This document shows, one piece after another, positions 6,436 to 14,162 of a stretch of DNA of 40,454 nucleotides. Origin of the DNA: a virus. The first letter of the stretch is position 1. Each line of letters opens with the position of its first letter. A program made the translations under genes and the position numbers. The notes beneath the pieces are model-generated. The model was given only the letters and a program-made list of their open reading frames with translations, was not told the origin of the DNA and made no database searches. Location of the stretch: the IMG/VR virus record IMGVR_UViG_3300030106_006393, positions 7,216 through 47,669 of that record. The stretch is one strand, 5' to 3'.

Positions 6436-8178
6436 ATGTCTGTTTTACAAAAATTGACTGAAGGTATCGTTCGACGTGACGTTTCTAAAGAGGGAGCAGC
6501 CCTTCTCAGCAAGTGGGAAAAGACTGGTCTTTTGGAAGGTCTCGGAAGCGATAACCATAAGAACAACATGGCCGTTCTCCTTGAGAACCAGGCCAAGGAG
6601 CTTCTCCGTGAGGCTTCCTCAATGGCTGCTGGCGACGTCGAAGGCTTCGCAGCAGTTGCATTTCCAATCGTTCGCCGTGTTTTCGGTGGATTGATTGCTA
6701 ACGATCTTGTCTCGGTACAGCCGATGAGTCTCCCAAGTGGTCTCATCTTCTTCCTTGACTTCACACACACTCACACCAGATCCGGAATGAACAAGGGTGA
6801 TTCCGTCTACGGTGGTAATGTTGTTGGTCGCCAGTTGACCGGTGGTGTCGACCTCGACGGCGACATGAGCAGTGGAGGCCCTGGTGGTTTCTACGAGCTT
6901 GGAACTGGCTACAGTTCGCCAACCGCAAGTGTTTCCCGCCACTTCGCAGCAGCTTCGACTGCTTGTGACGAGGTTGCACCTAGCGCAATGACAGAGGCAC
7001 AGAAGAAGCTTATCAAGTTTGACCCTGACGTTTTGGCTGGCAGCAGCGACGTTACAGTCCTTGAGCTTTCTGCTTCTGGTATTCCTTCGGATCTTAACAG
7101 AGACGCACTCACTGCGATTGCCGAGGTTACTGGTTCGAGCGCAAACAACCGTCTTGTCAGAAGACTTACACAGATTACCTCTGCAGGTAAGCTGAGAATC
7201 GTCTTCTTGGGCAACGGTGTTCCTAACGCTGGCGACAACGCTGACGGCGTTCTTTTGTCGTATCCGCTCGTGGACAAGTTCCAGGCTGGTGGTGCAGGCG
7301 CAGGCCAGGCCGACGCGCTTGGTTCTATCGTTGGTGCTGACACATGGGGACTTGAAGAGCCATCACCTTCGACTGGTGAGGTTGGTTCTGGAACTGGTAA
7401 GCAGCGCATACCTGAGATCGACATCAAGGTCGATAGTATTGCTGTGACAGCAGTCACCAAGAAGCTCAAGGCTAAGTGGACACCTGAGTTGGGACAGGAT
7501 CTCAACGCATACCACAACCTTGACGCAGAGGTTGAGTTGACCGGTATCCTTTCTGAGCAGATTGCTCTTGAAATCGATAACGAGATTCTCGGAGACCTCG
7601 TCAACGGTGCTACTGCAGGAACTCGCTACTGGAGCCGTGCTCCTGGCTTGTTTGTTGACAGCAATGGTAGTGAGCTTGGTGCCACTTCGGCATCTCCTGA
7701 CTTCACTGGTACTGTCAGTGAGTGGTATGAGACCCTCATTGAGACTATCAACGATGTTAGTGCTCAGATCCACAGAAAGACACTTCGCGGTGGCGCAAAC
7801 TTTGTTGTTTGTTCGCCCGAGGTTGCTAATATCCTTGAGTTCACAAGCGGTTTCCGCGCAAGCGTGACTGCTGACGCTGACAAGGGTGACATCGGTGCTG
7901 TAAAGGTCGGCGCACTTTCCAAGAAGTTTGAGGTCTTTGTTGATCCTTACTTCCCAAGAAACGTGATCCTCGTCGGTCGTAAGGGTAACTCTTTCCTCGA
8001 AAGCGGTTACGTGTACGCCCCGTATGTACCTCTGCAGGTCACACCTACCATCTTTGGCACCGAGGACTTCGTACCTCGTAAGGGAGTTATGACCCGTTAC
8101 GCCAAGCAGATGGTACGTCCTGACATGTACGGAATTGTTATCGTCCGTGGTCTCCTCGGTGAGGCAGGCGCTAGCTAA
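6436..8178 (+). CDS. gp23: Major capsid protein, T4 gp23-like
   Basis: 580 residues from ATG 6436, with AGGAGG at 6419-6424. The gp23 signature is clear: FPIVRRVFGGLIANDLVSVQPMSLPSGLIFFLDF at about residues 76-109, and near the C-terminus GKKGNS-like loops and FVPRKGVMTRYAKQMVRPDMYG. A candidate gp21 maturation site, Leu57-Arg58-Glu59 before Ala60, fits the (L/I)-x-E rule and the position of T4 cleavage after Glu65. Codon choice differs from neighbours (many GAC, AAC, TTC, CTT), as expected for a very highly expressed gene. It is followed by a strong terminator, allowing separate dosage. A family of HK97-fold capsid subunits; the closest relative cannot be named from here. Confidence 0.96.
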   Translation: MSVLQKLTEGIVRRDVSKEGAALLSKWEKTGLLEGLGSDNHKNNMAVLLENQAKELLREASSMAAGDVEGFAAVAFPIVRRVFGGLIANDLVSVQPMSLPSGLIFFLDFTHTHTRSGMNKGDSVYGGNVVGRQLTGGVDLDGDMSSGGPGGFYELGTGYSSPTASVSRHFAAASTACDEVAPSAMTEAQKKLIKFDPDVLAGSSDVTVLELSASGIPSDLNRDALTAIAEVTGSSANNRLVRRLTQITSAGKLRIVFLGNGVPNAGDNADGVLLSYPLVDKFQAGGAGAGQADALGSIVGADTWGLEEPSPSTGEVGSGTGKQRIPEIDIKVDSIAVTAVTKKLKAKWTPELGQDLNAYHNLDAEVELTGILSEQIALEIDNEILGDLVNGATAGTRYWSRAPGLFVDSNGSELGATSASPDFTGTVSEWYETLIETINDVSAQIHRKTLRGGANFVVCSPEVANILEFTSGFRASVTADADKGDIGAVKVGALSKKFEVFVDPYFPRNVILVGRKGNSFLESGYVYAPYVPLQVTPTIFGTEDFVPRKGVMTRYAKQMVRPDMYGIVIVRGLLGEAGAS

Positions 8179-8202
8179 TAGTGTCCGATAGCTAAAAGAA
8201 TT

Positions 8203-8236
8203 AAGCCCTCCATTCATTTGGAGGGCTTTTTCTATT
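8203..8236 (+). terminator. Intrinsic terminator after the capsid gene
   Basis: AAGCCCTCC (8203-8211) pairs with GGAGGGCTT (8220-8228) around an 8-nt loop, followed by a T-rich tract (TTTTTCTATTTT). It ends the capsid transcription unit. Confidence 0.88.
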
Positions 8237-8301
8237 TTGATTAACTATTTACTACAAGTGATAAGGCGAACTGCCTTTAAAAAATAAAGGAGATTTTTAT
8301 A

Positions 8302-8733
8302 ATGGCAAAATTAGGAAGATATAGTGCGGATAGGAAAAAGGTTGAATCAATCACTGCTACCAAGTCGTTGACAACAGCAGACTGTGGATCGTTGCTCGTA
8401 CTCAACGCTGCAGCAGGATGCACAGTGACTCTACCATCGGTAGCTGATGCGGGCAAAGGCTGGTGGGTTAGATTTGTTATAGGCACCAACTGCAGCAGCA
8501 ACACTATTGTTATTACAGAAAAGACCTCTGCAGACACCGATGTTCTTATCGGTGGAATCAACGAGTTGGAGGTTGACACTAGCGATGACGGACCAAGCAC
8601 AACCGGAGCAACCACTATAACCATTGCAAACGCTTTGGACACGGTTGGAGATTTTGTAGAGTTTATCTGTGACGGATCAAATTTCTACTTCCACGGACAG
8701 ACCAAGCTCGACGGCTGCATGACCATTGCTTAA
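8302..8733 (+). CDS. Putative capsid decoration/small beta structural protein
   Basis: 143 residues from ATG 8302, with AAGGAG upstream. The protein is Thr/Ala/Gly/Asp-rich with alternating hydrophobic strands (CGSLLVLNAAAGCTVTLPS, WWVRFVIGTNC, TIVITEKTSADTDVLIGG, VEFICDGSNFYFHG). That pattern is often seen in small beta domains of phage virion proteins that cover noise-free background terms, for example in head-decoration or fibre tips. It is flanked by terminators on both sides and lies just after gp23, a position used for decoration proteins. Function is inferred only from fold type and place. Confidence 0.6.
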   Translation: MAKLGRYSADRKKVESITATKSLTTADCGSLLVLNAAAGCTVTLPSVADAGKGWWVRFVIGTNCSSNTIVITEKTSADTDVLIGGINELEVDTSDDGPSTTGATTITIANALDTVGDFVEFICDGSNFYFHGQTKLDGCMTIA

Positions 8734-8761
8734 TAAGTAATTTGCCTTATCAATAGAATTC

Positions 8762-8800
8762 CCTCAAGGTCTTTTTTAAGCCTTGAGGTTTTCTATTTTT
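8762..8800 (+). terminator. Intrinsic terminator
   Basis: CCTCAAGG (8762-8769) pairs with CCTTGAGG (8781-8788) across an 11-nt loop whose own CTT/AAG ends can extend the stem. A T-rich tail TTTTCTATTTTTT follows. Confidence 0.82.
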
Positions 8801-8810
8801 TGGGACTAAT

Positions 8811-8818
8811 TATAATAT
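8811..8818 (+). promoter_or_regulatory. Candidate late promoter -10 box TATAATAT
   Basis: TATAATAT lies just after a terminator and 29 nt before the ATG at 8840, with no -35 element at the right distance. Related boxes occur 29-32 nt before the starts at 13820, 18488 and 22356. This resembles T4 late promoters (TATAAATA, no -35). Confidence 0.45.
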
Positions 8819-8839
8819 ATGCTTTTGAAAGGAGCAAAA

Positions 8840-9163
8840 ATGGGAAAGCTGAGAAAAAGACTGACAAAGACAAAGTATGCTAAGAAGTATGCTAAAAAGA
8901 GAGCAGCTCTGTTTAACACAGAGTCTGTCACAATTCCGACCCCGGAGCCAGTAACAGCAGAGGTCGAAAAGGCAGAGAAAAAAGAGCCAGAAGTTACAAC
9001 TGAGTGTAGTTTGCCTGAGCCTGAACCGGTGCAAGAGATAGCAGAACCAGCACCAAAGCCAAACGCACTAAAGGAAGTTGCCACGGCTCCACTAAAAAAG
9101 AAAAGGAGAAGGCGCTCGTCCTCACGAAAGGCGAAAGCCTCCACAAAGAAAGCAAACAGCTAA
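8840..9163 (+). CDS. Basic-acidic-basic hypothetical protein (possible DNA- or core-associated)
   Basis: 107 residues from ATG 8840, chosen over an in-frame ATG at 8819 because AAAGGAG at 8828-8834 fits only the downstream start. The N-terminal 25 residues are strongly basic (MGKLRKRLTKTKYAKKYAKK). The middle is Pro/Glu-rich and probably disordered, and the C-terminus is again very basic (LKKKRRRRSSSRKAKASTKK), histone-tail-like. Such composition suits binding to nucleic acid, for example packaged DNA or RNA. No family recognised. Its own promoter box and position after the decoration gene suggest late expression. Confidence 0.6.
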   Translation: MGKLRKRLTKTKYAKKYAKKRAALFNTESVTIPTPEPVTAEVEKAEKKEPEVTTECSLPEPEPVQEIAEPAPKPNALKEVATAPLKKKRRRRSSSRKAKASTKKANS

Positions 9164-9222
9164 TAACACAGCGGTTTTCTTCGTTTAGTTAACTAGTTAA
9201 AAAGAAGAACGGAGGATTCTTA

Positions 9223-10524
9223 ATGCCAACAACAACTTTGACACCAGCTAGCACGATGAGCAAGTCTATTCTTGCTTCTTCGGGTAGTGAGGGTGATGTA
9301 AACAAATCTGTTGCTTACAAAGTTTATTCTAATACATCGTCTCCATTGTATGATGCTAATTTCTTATCTGGCGCGGCAAGCCAGGTCACATATGTGTATA
9401 GAAAATTAGGAGGAGACGTTCTAGATATTGAGCTAACTACTGCAAACGTTTACTCAGCATATGAAGAGGCAACGTTAGAGTATTCTTATATCTTAAACAT
9501 ACATCAAGCGAACAATTCGCTCTCGTCCTATTTGGGTCACACAACAGGTGCTTTTGATCACTTGGGCAACCTCAAATCAACGGGAGATACCACACTGTCT
9601 TCTTCTTTGGCAGGAGAGCAAGTCGCCCTCAAGTATCCAAGGTTTGAATTTGGATATTCCAGAAGAGCAACAGAGGCCATCGCCGCAGAAGCGGGAATGG
9701 GCAGAGGACAAAGAGAGTATTCAGCGTCCTTTGATGTCGTTACAGGGCAGCAGGATTACGACCTTCAGACAATCGTATCATCATCTGCAGCCACCACCGG
9801 CTCGCTTCCATATTTTAACAAGGTTGGCAATAAAAAGCTTCTTATAAAGAAAGTGTTCTACAAAACTCCTCATGCGATGTGGAGATTCTTCGGATACTAC
9901 GGAGGATTGAATGTTGTAGGGAACTTGCACAACTATGGACAGTTTTCAGATTCCTCAACTTTTGAATTAATTCCAGCTTGGCACAACAAAGCTCAAGCAT
10001 TGGCGTTTGAGGATTCGATATATACAAGAATGTCTCATTTTTCATATGAGCTTAAGGATAACCAGCTAAGGTTATTCCCGATACCAGAGCGCCACGGCCC
10101 TACAAAGATGTGGATACAATTCTCAGTGCCTTCTGATCCATTTAAAGAAGAAGAATCGGGCACCAATTCTGGCATTGATGGAATAAATAATATGAACACG
10201 CTTCCATTTGCTAACTTGCCATTTAAGAGCATAAACAGCATTGGTAAGCAGTGGATCCGCCGCTTCGCACTCGCTCTTTGCAAAGAGATGTTGGGCCAAA
10301 TAAGAAGCAAGTTTCAGACAATCCCGATCCCGGGCGAGGCTGTAACTTTGAATGGTAGTGACTTGTTGACTCAGGCAAAGGACGAGCAAGAAAAACTAAG
10401 AGAAGAGCTAAAGACGACTTTGGCAGAAATGACCTACACAAAGCTCATCCAATCTGATTCAGACATGATGGATGCTACAGGCAAGATACAGGAAAAGATC
10501 CCAGTATCGGTATTTGTGGGGTAA
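9223..10524 (+). CDS. Neck / head-completion structural protein (gp13-like)
   Basis: 433 residues from ATG 9223 with ACGGAGG upstream. The N-terminus is Thr/Ser-rich. Residues about 55-90 (VTYVYRKLGGDVLDIELTTANVYSAYEEATLEYSYIL) are helical as in connector adaptors. The C-terminal third has WIRRFALALCKEMLGQIRSKFQTIPIPGEAVTLNGSDLL, which I recognise as a recurrent motif in neck or adaptor-type proteins of T4-like marine phages. T4 gp13 and gp14 close the filled head and form the tail docking site. The gene is followed immediately by another connector candidate (10531). The gp13 label is by position and remembered motif; similarity should be confirmed by profile search. Confidence 0.6.
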   Translation: MPTTTLTPASTMSKSILASSGSEGDVNKSVAYKVYSNTSSPLYDANFLSGAASQVTYVYRKLGGDVLDIELTTANVYSAYEEATLEYSYILNIHQANNSLSSYLGHTTGAFDHLGNLKSTGDTTLSSSLAGEQVALKYPRFEFGYSRRATEAIAAEAGMGRGQREYSASFDVVTGQQDYDLQTIVSSSAATTGSLPYFNKVGNKKLLIKKVFYKTPHAMWRFFGYYGGLNVVGNLHNYGQFSDSSTFELIPAWHNKAQALAFEDSIYTRMSHFSYELKDNQLRLFPIPERHGPTKMWIQFSVPSDPFKEEESGTNSGIDGINNMNTLPFANLPFKSINSIGKQWIRRFALALCKEMLGQIRSKFQTIPIPGEAVTLNGSDLLTQAKDEQEKLREELKTTLAEMTYTKLIQSDSDMMDATGKIQEKIPVSVFVG

Positions 10525-10530
10525 TGAAAA

Positions 10531-11019
10531 ATGGCAGATAATAAATGGAAGCAGCCTGGACAGCCGCCCCCACCGCTATTTCTTGGAAAGAAAGAGCGCG
10601 ATCTAGTCAAGCAAATTAATGATGAGCTAGTCGAACGGGTCATTGGCCAGCAGATCTTGTATTATCCTATAAGTATTGAAAACACAGACTTCCATCCGGT
10701 TTACGGAGAAGCAATACGAAAGAACTTTCTTAACCCTATTAGGGTCTATGCTCTTGTGGAGTGGCAAGGGTATGAAACAGAAACCACCAACTTGGGTGTT
10801 GACCGTCTATCTAAGATTACGGTACACTTCCACAAGAGAAGATTAACAGAAGACCAGAACTTGTTTGTTAGAGAAGGCGATTTTGTTTTGTATGGTGATC
10901 AATACTACGAAATAGTTACTCTAAATGAGCCCAAGCAGCTATTTGGGCAAATTGGACACCAGATGGAAATAACAGCAGAGTGTGTCAAGGCAAGAGAGGG
11001 TCTGTTTGATGCCAATTAG
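10531..11019 (+). CDS. Neck/connector protein (possibly gp14-like)
   Basis: 162 residues from ATG 10531, six bases after the previous stop, with GGGGTAATG as a weak ribosome binding site, so coupling is likely. The N-terminus is proline-rich (QPGQPPPPLFLGKKERDLVKQINDELVERVIGQQILYYPI). The C-terminal half is beta-rich, with LFVREGDFVLYGDQYYEIVTLNEPKQLFGQIGH, typical of beta-barrel connector proteins that sense 'a boundary condition' at the head-tail joint. Placed between the gp13-like and gp15-like genes, it occupies the T4 gp14 position. Assignment is moderate. Confidence 0.55.
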   Translation: MADNKWKQPGQPPPPLFLGKKERDLVKQINDELVERVIGQQILYYPISIENTDFHPVYGEAIRKNFLNPIRVYALVEWQGYETETTNLGVDRLSKITVHFHKRRLTEDQNLFVREGDFVLYGDQYYEIVTLNEPKQLFGQIGHQMEITAECVKAREGLFDAN

Positions 11020-11881
11020 AGAAGAACCAAAAGAAGAAATCAAGATTCCATTCTCTGCCTCCAAGATAGAGAACATCGATTCAGCAATGATCTCCTATTT
11101 GGATGAGGAATTGAACCTTCACACAACAACGAACAATGGGTGGAGCAAAGTACCAGTCATTTGGACCTCTTCAGAAAGAGTTTTTCAGAGCAAGAGAGAC
11201 TCTAGGATTAGGGATGATGCTGGATCTCTTGTTTTGCCTATAATCAGTGTTGAGAGAAAGGGCGTGGCGAAGGACCTGCAGAGAAAGGGCTCTGTACAAG
11301 CTGCTTTGGTGCCCGAGTTCGACGAAAAGGGCGGAACAATAAAAATTGCAAGAAGAATAAAGCAAGACAAGACGTCAAATTTTGCAAATGCATCTGCAAA
11401 AAGAAAAAGAGGACAACTAAACTTTCCGACAGCAAATAAAAAGATAGTTTATGAGACTCTAACAATTCCGCTGCCAATTTATATTACTGTTCAGTACGAG
11501 ATAACAATAAGAACAGAATATCAGCAGCAAATGAACGACCTAATAACACCTTTTTTGACAAAGCCAGGAGGCGTTCACTACATATTGATAAAAAATGAAA
11601 GCCACAGGTATGAAGGATTCATTAATCAAGACTTTGCACACAATAACAACATTAGCTCTTTCTCGAATGAGGAGAGAAAGTTTGAAACAAAGATAACAAT
11701 CGATGTTTTGGGTCACTTGATCGGAGCAGGCGTAAACGAAGACCAGCCACAGTTTGCAATAAGAGAGAATGCAGTGGACTTCAAGATGCCTAGAGAGAGG
11801 ATCATGACAAAGGACGAAGTAGAGAGAAAGTTATCCGAACTTTACGGCTTATCTGGAGTAGAGGACATATATTATGATTAG
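11009..11881 (+). CDS. gp15-like tail terminator / sheath stabiliser, copy A
   Basis: 290 residues from ATG 11009 (a GTG at 10982 is in frame but lacks a better ribosome binding site). It overlaps the upstream gene by 11 nt. It is a full-length paralogue of the next gene: shared blocks include SASKIENIDSAM, GSLVLPIISVER, KIARRIKQDKTSNF, VYETLTIP, TIRTEYQQQMNDLITPF, RYEGFI and IRENAVDFKMPRER. The layout (strand segment LVLPI after a basic 'ERxxxxKR' stretch, then two strands and a helix ending ITPF) resembles T4 gp15, the proximal tail-end protein that caps sheath and tube and contacts the neck. The resemblance is by eye, so moderate. Confidence 0.55.
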   Translation: MPIREEPKEEIKIPFSASKIENIDSAMISYLDEELNLHTTTNNGWSKVPVIWTSSERVFQSKRDSRIRDDAGSLVLPIISVERKGVAKDLQRKGSVQAALVPEFDEKGGTIKIARRIKQDKTSNFANASAKRKRGQLNFPTANKKIVYETLTIPLPIYITVQYEITIRTEYQQQMNDLITPFLTKPGGVHYILIKNESHRYEGFINQDFAHNNNISSFSNEERKFETKITIDVLGHLIGAGVNEDQPQFAIRENAVDFKMPRERIMTKDEVERKLSELYGLSGVEDIYYD

Positions 11882-13148
11882 GGAAAAGGACGTAGGAAGA
11901 AAGGAAGCGATGCGCCTAGGTGTATCTACAGCAGACCTGTTCATACCTCATGATTATCAGACGCCAATACCCTTTCAGGCATCAAACATCGAGAATGTGG
12001 ACTCGGCAATGTTTGACTATATCAAAAAGTTAAATATAAGTACGACTACTCATCGTGGTTTTGAGCCTGTTTCGCTCGTTTGGGTCTCTCCAGAAAGAAG
12101 TCTGGCTGCAAAGAGGGAACTACATTTTCGAGACAATTCTGGTGCTCTTATTCTGCCCATAGTTGCTGTTGAGCGCACAGGTATAGTGAAGGACCTGAAC
12201 AAGAAGGGTGCGGTTTGGGCAAATATCGTCCCACACTTTGATGAAAAGGGCGGATCAATAAGGATTGCAAGAAGAATAAAGCAAGACAAAACATCAAATT
12301 TTGTAAATGCCCGAACAAAGAAGAAAAGGGGCCAAATTAACTTTCCTGGCCAATACAAAGACAAGGTAGTGTATGAGACCCTGACTATACCTCAGCCGGT
12401 ATATGTCGAGATGACATACAAGATAACAATCAGGACAGAATATCAGCAGCAAATGAACGATATAATAACTCCCTTTATTACAACCCCCGGGGGAGTCAAT
12501 TATATTCTGGTGTCTCGCCATGGCCACCGATATGAGGGCTTTATTCAGCAGGACTTCTCTCACAACAACAACTATACCTCTTTTTCAAAAGAGGAGAGAA
12601 GATTAGAAACAACGATAGACATAAAAATACTTGCCTATTTAATAGGAGAGGGTCCTAACGCAGCACAACCGACTTATTCTATAAGAGAGAATGCTGTGGA
12701 TATCAAAATGCCCAGAGAAAGGCTTGTTTTTAGTGAATCTCCGGAGCATGAGCACGGTAGATTTTATGGCCTCGCAGGCGTCGTCAGATTAATAGACAAA
12801 GGCGAAGCAGATTTTCAGGTAAGTCCGTTTGTGTTTGACAGAGGAGCAGAAAGCTCGGGAGGAGGCGGTGGCGGAACCACCACCTCAGTAGCAGTGGCAG
12901 GATCAATTACAACTACCAATTATACTCCAAATGGGGAGTTTCAGCAAACGGGCGACGGAAGCAGGACAACGTTTACAGTTTCAGAAGCCTTCGTTATAGG
13001 CACCCAGCAAGTATTTAGGGACGGTGTCTTGATGTCTCCCGGAGAAGACAACGACTATACTGTGACAGACAATCGGACGATAGAATTTAATGATGAAGAA
13101 CCGCCAAGAGCAGATGAAAATCTGCATATAAGTTACGTTAAGGCGTAA
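11874..13148 (+). CDS. gp15-like tail terminator / sheath stabiliser, copy B, with a C-terminal fibre-like domain
   Basis: 424 residues from ATG 11874, overlapping copy A by 8 nt. Residues about 28-290 align along their whole length with copy A. After a Gly-rich linker (SSGGGGGGTTTS, near residue 330) comes an extra domain of about 85 residues: GDGSRTTFTVSEAFVIGTQQVFRDGVLMSPGEDNDYTV and HISYVKA. Domains of this type (a 'function-name-value' beta sandwich ending in xISYx) are common at the ends of phage fibre proteins. Copy B is therefore likely a neck or tail-end protein that also bears an appendage or contacts a fibre. Head-tail role by family and place; appendage role is inference. Confidence 0.55.
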   Translation: MIREKDVGRKEAMRLGVSTADLFIPHDYQTPIPFQASNIENVDSAMFDYIKKLNISTTTHRGFEPVSLVWVSPERSLAAKRELHFRDNSGALILPIVAVERTGIVKDLNKKGAVWANIVPHFDEKGGSIRIARRIKQDKTSNFVNARTKKKRGQINFPGQYKDKVVYETLTIPQPVYVEMTYKITIRTEYQQQMNDIITPFITTPGGVNYILVSRHGHRYEGFIQQDFSHNNNYTSFSKEERRLETTIDIKILAYLIGEGPNAAQPTYSIRENAVDIKMPRERLVFSESPEHEHGRFYGLAGVVRLIDKGEADFQVSPFVFDRGAESSGGGGGGTTTSVAVAGSITTTNYTPNGEFQQTGDGSRTTFTVSEAFVIGTQQVFRDGVLMSPGEDNDYTVTDNRTIEFNDEEPPRADENLHISYVKA

Positions 13149-13200
13149 TTTTAAAAAATAAATATCTATTTATATTTAGCAACAGAAAAGGAGATAGCTA

Positions 13201-13689
13201 ATGGCTGCTTTAGATAAACTAATTGATTTGTTGGAGCAAATAAAAGAAACAGACCCGTCTTTCACCAAAAAGGCTGGTAAGGCACTGAACGCACTTATTG
13301 GTGATGACGAGGAAGAAACTATAGAGGTATCAGAGGAGGACATAGAAGCCGAGGCCCCAGAGCCTCCCCCGATCCCGGAGCCAGAAGAGGAAGAGCAGCC
13401 TGTAGAGAAAGTCTACCCGGATGTTGTTGAAGTAAAGGGAGCCCACCTAAAAGAAATTCAGGACGAGCAAAAAGCAATAGCTCAGAAAATATCAGAATTA
13501 GGACTTTTGCTGCAAAATTACGAATCAGATAAAGAAAGACTATTAGAGTATATCGAGCAAAAGCAGAAATATCTAGTTGAGTACATCTCAAAGCTTAGGG
13601 AAGTGTACGATCTCGATCCTAGCAAGGAGTATGCTATAAATTTCCCCCAAAAAGAGGGTGAAAAAGCGACATTTACAAAGACAGACTAA
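13201..13689 (+). CDS. Acidic coiled-coil protein
   Basis: 162 residues from ATG 13201 with AAAAGGAGA upstream. Residues 38-70 are extremely acidic and proline-rich (EVSEEDIEAEAPEPPPIPEP). Residues about 80-140 form a coiled coil (HLKEIQDEQKAIAQKISELGLLLQNYESDKERLLEYIEQKQ). No enzymatic motif. It could act as a small scaffold or chaperone for the adjacent fibre and neck proteins. The stop codon lies within a hairpin (ACAGAC 13681-13686 with GTCTGT 13695-13700) that has no U-tract. Confidence 0.65.
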   Translation: MAALDKLIDLLEQIKETDPSFTKKAGKALNALIGDDEEETIEVSEEDIEAEAPEPPPIPEPEEEEQPVEKVYPDVVEVKGAHLKEIQDEQKAIAQKISELGLLLQNYESDKERLLEYIEQKQKYLVEYISKLREVYDLDPSKEYAINFPQKEGEKATFTKTD

Positions 13690-13790
13690 GTCTTGTCTGT
13701 GGTCTTGCGTAAATCTTACGATCTTGATAATCATGATCAATATTTAAAAAAATGACCCGGCCGAAAACAGTCACGCGGACCTATATATTA

Positions 13791-13798
13791 TATAATAC
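13791..13798 (+). promoter_or_regulatory. Candidate late promoter -10 box TATAATAC
   Basis: TATAATAC ends an AT-rich run (CTATATATTATATAATAC) and lies 29 nt before the TTG start at 13820. No -35 hexamer is seen 16-18 bp upstream. It matches the box before 22356 exactly. Confidence 0.45.
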
Positions 13799-13819
13799 TA
13801 AAAAGGGAGAGTCAAGAAG

Positions 13820-14056
13820 TTGAGTGAAGAAAGCAAAGAAAACCAAACATACGTGACATCAGATATCGGCATAGCCGCTTATCTTCAGATGTTTGATGTT
13901 AAGTTATTAAAGTGCCACCGTCTCCCTGGCGGAAGATTTCATTTCGAATTTGACAATCCAGAAGAGTGTAAGAAAAGATCAATAGAGTTTTTGAGTTCAG
14001 AATTTTGTAGATTCGATAACAATGTTAGGAATCTCAAAAAGTTGTTATTTTCTTAA
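13820..14056 (+). CDS. Small protein of DUF5659-like type
   Basis: 78 residues starting at TTG 13820; GGGAG at 13804-13808 and AAGAAG nearer the start serve as ribosome binding site, and no in-frame ATG or GTG is better placed. The sequence YVTSDIGIAAYLQMFDVKLLKCHRLPGGRFHFEFDNPEECKKRSIEF followed by FDNNVRNLKKLL resembles the DUF5659 pattern (TSDxxxAAYL, a strand pair ending FxFxD, a helix with LK). Proteins of this type are found scattered in phages and bacteria, function unknown. It lies alone between two expression units, with its own promoter box. Confidence 0.65.
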   Translation: MSEESKENQTYVTSDIGIAAYLQMFDVKLLKCHRLPGGRFHFEFDNPEECKKRSIEFLSSEFCRFDNNVRNLKKLLFS

Positions 14057-14092
14057 TCGTTCCAGTAAGCCCCAATTTATAATATTTTCTTT

Positions 14093-14116
14093 TAAACCTG
14101 TTCTGGTTTACTTTTA
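14093..14116 (+). terminator. AT-rich intrinsic terminator candidate
   Basis: TAAACC (14093-14098) pairs with GGTTTA (14105-14110) around a 6-nt loop, followed by CTTTTAATTT. The stem is short and weak, so it may be leaky. Confidence 0.45.
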
Positions 14117-14162
14117 ATTTCAAGCAGTTAATATTCCATCTAACAATGAGGAGGTACAGCTT

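Noticed and set aside
7363-8217. Long minus-strand ORF (284 codons) across the capsid gene
   Set aside because: Lies fully opposite gp23; codon-biased genes commonly give open antisense frames. No ribosome binding site and no protein-like motif.
10982-11008. GTG 10982 as start of gp15-like copy A
   Set aside because: It would extend overlap with the upstream gene; ATG 11009 has AGAGGG at suitable spacing and aligns better with copy B.
14078-14085. TATAATAT box before the fibre-like gene
   Set aside because: A terminator hairpin starts 8 nt downstream and the start codon is 85 nt away, so it does not fit the promoter pattern at the other genes.
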